A stretch of 64,000 nucleotides of DNA from contig NZ_CP006644.1 in the NCBI RefSeq assembly GCF_000512205.2, positions 5,787,501-5,851,500 of the forward strand. The letters run 5' to 3'. This DNA comes from Sphingomonas sanxanigenens DSM 19645 = NX02. Its GTDB lineage: Bacteria > Pseudomonadota > Alphaproteobacteria > Sphingomonadales > Sphingomonadaceae. The notes below the pieces were generated by a model, which saw only the letters and a list, made by a program, of their open reading frames with translations, had not been told where the DNA came from and ran no database searches. Made by a program: the position numbers and the translations under genes. Below, piece after piece: positions 60,879 through 64,000 of the stretch (position 1 is the first letter of the stretch; every line of letters starts with the position of its first letter).

Positions 60879-62395
60879 TCGACGCCCCTATGATCGATAC
60901 CATGCTCTGGGTGCTGCTGTTCGCGCAGATCGCGCTGGGCGGCTTCGACACGCTCTATCACCATGAACTCACCTTGCGGCTGGCGTGGCAGCCCGGCCAG
61001 GCGACCGAGCTCGGCCTTCATGCCGTGCGCAACCTGATCTACGCGATCGTCTTCCTCGTGCTGGGCTGGTCCGAGCCGCAGGGCGGCTATGCCGCGGCCC
61101 TGCTCGCGCTGCTGCTGGTCGAGCTCGGCATTACCCTGTGGGATTTCGTCGAAGAGGATCGCACCCGGCTGCTGCCGGCGAGCGAGCGCGTGACGCACAC
61201 TCTGCTGACGCTCAATTATGGGGTGATCCTCGCGCTGCTGCTGCCCGATCTGTGGGCGCGCACCGCACTGCCCACCGCCTTGCCCATCCTTTTCCACGGC
61301 CTGCCGTCGATCCTGTTCGCCATCGCCGCACTGGGCGTGACGTTGAGCGGCCTGCGCGATCTTGCCGCCGCCCGCCGTGCCCCGCGCCTCGTCGAACCCG
61401 ATGCGGCGGCGCTGGCGGAGGCGCTGCCGACGCGATGCAGGATCCTCGTCACCGGCGGCACCGGCTTCGTCGGCCGCCGGCTGGTCGCGGCACTGGCGGG
61501 GGCCGGGCACGAGGTTATCGTGCTGACCCGCGACCCCGCGCGCGGTGCGACGCTCCCCCGCCCGGTCCGGATCGTCACCAGCCTCGACGCCATCGACCGC
61601 GCAGAGCGGCTCGACGCGATCGTCAACCTCGCCGGCGAGAGCATCGCCGGCGGGCTGTGGACGTGCCGCCGCCGTGCCGCCATCCGCGCCAGCCGCATCG
61701 AGACCACCCGCGCGCTGGCGACGCTCGCCCATCGCCTTGCGGTGCCGCCAGCGGTGCTCGTCAGCGCCTCGGCGATCGGCGTCTATGGCGATCGCGGCGA
61801 GGCGTTGCTCGACGAGACCAGCCCCGCCGGCACCGGCTTCTGCGGCGAGATCTGCGCCGCGTGGGAAGCGGAGGCCGATCGGATGGCGGCGGCGGGCGTG
61901 CGCATCGTGCGGCTGCGCATCGGGCTGGTGCTGGCCGCGGCGGGCGGGCTGCTCGGCAATCTGCTGCTGCCGTTCGAATTCGGCATGGGCGGCCGCATCG
62001 GCAGCGGCCGGCAATGGATGAGCTGGATCCACCGCGACGACCTCGTCCGCCTGATCGCCTTCGCGATCGCCACGCCCACGCTGGAAGGTGCGGTCAACGC
62101 CGCCGCCCCCAACCCCGTGCGCAATGCCGACTTCACCCGCGCGCTCGGCCATGCGCTGGGCCGCCCGACGGTGCTGCCGCTGCCCGCCGCCCCGCTCCGC
62201 GCGTTGCTCGGCGACTTTGCCGACGAGCTGTTTCTTGCCAGCCAGCGCGTGCTGCCGGTACGCGCGGTGTTCGAAGGCTTCCGCTTCCGCCACCCCCGCA
62301 TCGAGGGCGCGCTGGCGGCGATCACCGGCGCGGTGCGGCCCGCCGCAGCCGCCACGCCCAGCCGCCCGTTCGCGGCGTTGCGCCGGCTGCATTGA
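60875..62395 (+). CDS. Membrane domain fused to TIGR01777-type epimerase/oxidoreductase
   Basis: The protein has 506 residues. The first 150 or so hold four or five hydrophobic helices (MLWVLLFAQIALGGFDTLYH, NLIYAIVFLVLGW, ALLALLLVELGITLW, LTLNYGVILALLLP), a membrane module. From about residue 188 there is an extended SDR: ILVTGGTGFVGRRLVAALAG, VNLAGESIAGGLW, ASAIGVYGDRGEALLDE and WMSWIHRDDLVRLI, the TIGR01777/YfcH signature. A Tyr in IGVYGD replaces the usual YxxxK context. It overlaps the DUF4166 gene by ATGA. The membrane half may anchor the enzyme on lipids. Confidence 0.88.
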   Translation: MIDAPMIDTMLWVLLFAQIALGGFDTLYHHELTLRLAWQPGQATELGLHAVRNLIYAIVFLVLGWSEPQGGYAAALLALLLVELGITLWDFVEEDRTRLLPASERVTHTLLTLNYGVILALLLPDLWARTALPTALPILFHGLPSILFAIAALGVTLSGLRDLAAARRAPRLVEPDAAALAEALPTRCRILVTGGTGFVGRRLVAALAGAGHEVIVLTRDPARGATLPRPVRIVTSLDAIDRAERLDAIVNLAGESIAGGLWTCRRRAAIRASRIETTRALATLAHRLAVPPAVLVSASAIGVYGDRGEALLDETSPAGTGFCGEICAAWEAEADRMAAAGVRIVRLRIGLVLAAAGGLLGNLLLPFEFGMGGRIGSGRQWMSWIHRDDLVRLIAFAIATPTLEGAVNAAAPNPVRNADFTRALGHALGRPTVLPLPAAPLRALLGDFADELFLASQRVLPVRAVFEGFRFRHPRIEGALAAITGAVRPAAAATPSRPFAALRRLH

Positions 62396-62406
62396 GGGAG
62401 GGCAGG

Positions 62407-62829
62407 ATGGTCGAGGTTTCAGGTGCGCGTATCGCCGGCGCGGTGATGGCCGCGGCCTTTGCCGGGGTGGCGATGATGATCGCGATCTTCATGGGTATGA
62501 TGATGTTCGGAGGCGGAGCCGAGGCGCTGATCGGGCTGCCGGCGATCATCTTCTTCGGCATGATCTTCGGATTGCCGATCGCGCTGGGGCATATCCTGAT
62601 TCTCGGCATGCCCGCCTGGCTGCTGCTCAACCATTGGCGACCGCTGGGCCGGATCGGCACCGCCGCGCTCGGTATGGTCATCGGCGCGGTGCCGGTGACG
62701 ATCCTCGGCTTTGTCGATCCGCCGGCAAACCCGCTCACGCAGGTGGCATTCAGCGCCGCCTTCGGCGCGGCGGGAGTGATCGCGGCCTTGGCCTTCCTAA
62801 GGATCGTGGGTGGCCGCAGAACCCAATGA
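62407..62829 (+). CDS. Small integral membrane protein
   Basis: The protein has 140 residues and four hydrophobic segments: VMAAAFAGVAMMIAIFMGMM, LPAIIFFGMIFGLPIALG, IGTAALGMVIGAVPVTILGF and VAFSAAFGAAGVIAALAFL. GGGAGGG precedes the ATG at 62407. No family is recognised. The stop overlaps the next start as ATGA, so it is an internal member of the four-gene operon. Confidence 0.8.
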   Translation: MVEVSGARIAGAVMAAAFAGVAMMIAIFMGMMMFGGGAEALIGLPAIIFFGMIFGLPIALGHILILGMPAWLLLNHWRPLGRIGTAALGMVIGAVPVTILGFVDPPANPLTQVAFSAAFGAAGVIAALAFLRIVGGRRTQ

Positions 62830-64000
62830 GCCGCATCCTCATCATCGGCGGCTATGGCGGTTTCGGCGCGCGGCTGGCGCGGCGGTTGGCGGCGCGCGGG
62901 CATCGGCTGATCGTCGCCGGCCGCAGCCTCGACGGGGCGCGGCGCTTCTGCGCCACGCTGGAGGGCGCCGAGCCCGCCCGGATCGACCGCGCCGACATCG
63001 GCGGCGCCCTGGCCGCGCTCCGGCCCGATCTCGTCATCGATGCCGCCGGCCCGTTCCAGGCAAGCGGTTACGCCGCGCCCCGCGCCTGCATCGCCGCCGC
63101 CATCCCCTATGTCGATCTGGCCGATGCGCGCGGCTTCGTGGCCGGCATCGGCGCGCTCGATGCGGCCGCGCGGGCGGCAGGCGTCGCGGTCGTGACGGGC
63201 GCGTCGAGCGTGCCGGCGCTGTCGGGTGCCGCCGTTCGCGCGATCACGCACGACATGGCGGCGGTGCGATCGGTGGAGATGGCGATCACCGCCTCCAACC
63301 GCGCCGGTGCCGGCCCATCGGTGACGCGCGCGGTGCTGTCCTATGCCGGGCAGGCGCTGCCTTTGTGGCGCGGACGGCGCTGGACGACGGGGTTCGGCTG
63401 GCAGGAGATGCGGCGCGCGCGCTTCACCATCGCTGGCCGGCCACCGCTCGACCGGTGGGTCGCGCTCGCCGATGTCCCCGACCTTGCACTGATGCCCTCC
63501 GCGCTGCCCGGCCAGCCGGCGGTGACGTTCCGCGCCGGCACCGAACTCGGCTTCCAGAACCTGGTCCTCTGGGCCGCGAGCTGGCCGGTGCGCTGGCATT
63601 GGATCGCAGGACTCGGCCGCGCGGCGCCCTGGCTGTCGCGGCTGCAGCGGCTGACGGTCCGGCTCGGCGGCACGCGTTCGGCGATGCGGGTCGCGGCGCG
63701 TGGTCGTCGCCCCGAGGGTGACGTCGAACGCTGCTGGACCCTGCTCGCCGATCATGGCGACGGCCCGGAGATTCCGACGCTGGCCGCCGTGCTGGTCGCC
63801 GAGGCGATCCTCGACGGCCGGATCGCGTCCGGCGCCGTCGATGCGTCACGGCTGCTGGCGCTCGCCGATTTCGCGCCGCTGTTCGCGGAACTGGCGGTCG
63901 AGCAAGACATCGTCGAACGCCCGCTGCCGCCGCCGCTCTACCGCCGGGTGCTGGGCGCCGGCTTCGATCGGCTGCCGCCGCTGGTCGCGGCGATGCACGA
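62826..64000 (+). CDS. Saccharopine dehydrogenase-like NADP-binding protein (3' end outside window)
   Basis: At least 391 codons are visible. The N-terminus is a Rossmann domain, ILIIGGYGGFGARLARRLAA, then RPDLVIDAAGPFQASGYA and IPYVDLADARGFVAG as in saccharopine-dehydrogenase-type reductases. The rest is typical of the membrane-associated members that act on lipids or carotenoid-like substrates. It overlaps the preceding gene by ATGA. The final part lies beyond the window. Confidence 0.88.
   Translation, partial: MSRILIIGGYGGFGARLARRLAARGHRLIVAGRSLDGARRFCATLEGAEPARIDRADIGGALAALRPDLVIDAAGPFQASGYAAPRACIAAAIPYVDLADARGFVAGIGALDAAARAAGVAVVTGASSVPALSGAAVRAITHDMAAVRSVEMAITASNRAGAGPSVTRAVLSYAGQALPLWRGRRWTTGFGWQEMRRARFTIAGRPPLDRWVALADVPDLALMPSALPGQPAVTFRAGTELGFQNLVLWAASWPVRWHWIAGLGRAAPWLSRLQRLTVRLGGTRSAMRVAARGRRPEGDVERCWTLLADHGDGPEIPTLAAVLVAEAILDGRIASGAVDASRLLALADFAPLFAELAVEQDIVERPLPPPLYRRVLGAGFDRLPPLVAAMH

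Overview
This window looks like chromosomal DNA of a sphingomonad (Sphingomonas or a close relative, Alphaproteobacteria). The base composition is very G+C-rich, with G or C at most third codon positions. It carries three TonB-dependent receptors, a FecI/FecR pair, an NDUFS4-like complex I subunit, a GbsR-type regulator, a BamA with the alphaproteobacterial style of passenger loops, and C-rich intergenic palindromes. No rRNA, tRNA, CRISPR array, phage gene or transposase was seen. The organism is an inference from gene content, not from a marker gene.

Layout. 1-2831 is a core block read leftward: obgE, proB and an NAD-epimerase. 2875-6917 holds a TetR regulator divergent from a diiron-type hydrolase, then a PepSY protein with a PhoP/PhoQ-like two-component system. 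7395-13409 is a FecI sigma factor, a FecR, a TonB receptor with an STN signalling domain and a secreted beta-propeller. 13454-17227 is a TPR protein plus OsmC, facing a SARP/hydrolase fusion with a tiny membrane peptide. 17482-21344 holds redox and metal genes: a glutaredoxin-MauE fusion, a MerR with mer-like operators, an SGNH hydrolase, a lipoprotein, a MerC protein and a VOC protein. 21352-27048 has a degenerate reductase, bamA, a META lipoprotein, a CDF transporter and RidA. 27149-32801 holds an ECF sigma pair, a rhamnogalacturonan lyase and acetylesterase pair, and a serine hydrolase.

32811-41102 holds an EamA transporter, a siderophore receptor with a PepSY-TM reductase under a Fur-type box, and a PaoABC-type molybdenum aldehyde oxidoreductase. 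The Tat signal of PaoA lies in a different frame from its iron-sulfur domain. 41427-50377 has two peptidases and a small glycan locus (GH5-like enzyme, TonB receptor, GH43). 50415-54591 is the conserved dedA-gshB-yraN-rsmI set facing an LpoA/LppC-like lipoprotein. 54670-58723 holds hrpB, the complex I subunit, a DUF6265 protein and glutathione peroxidase.

58780-64000 ends the window with a secreted protein and a GbsR regulator next to a four-gene operon (DUF4166, membrane-epimerase fusion, membrane protein, saccharopine-dehydrogenase-like protein). Matching TTTCTGT/ACAGAAA palindromes precede both the regulator and the operon, so this is the best candidate for an undescribed regulated system here. 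Several genes are joined by 4-base ATGA or GTGA overlaps, and these were used to fix starts.
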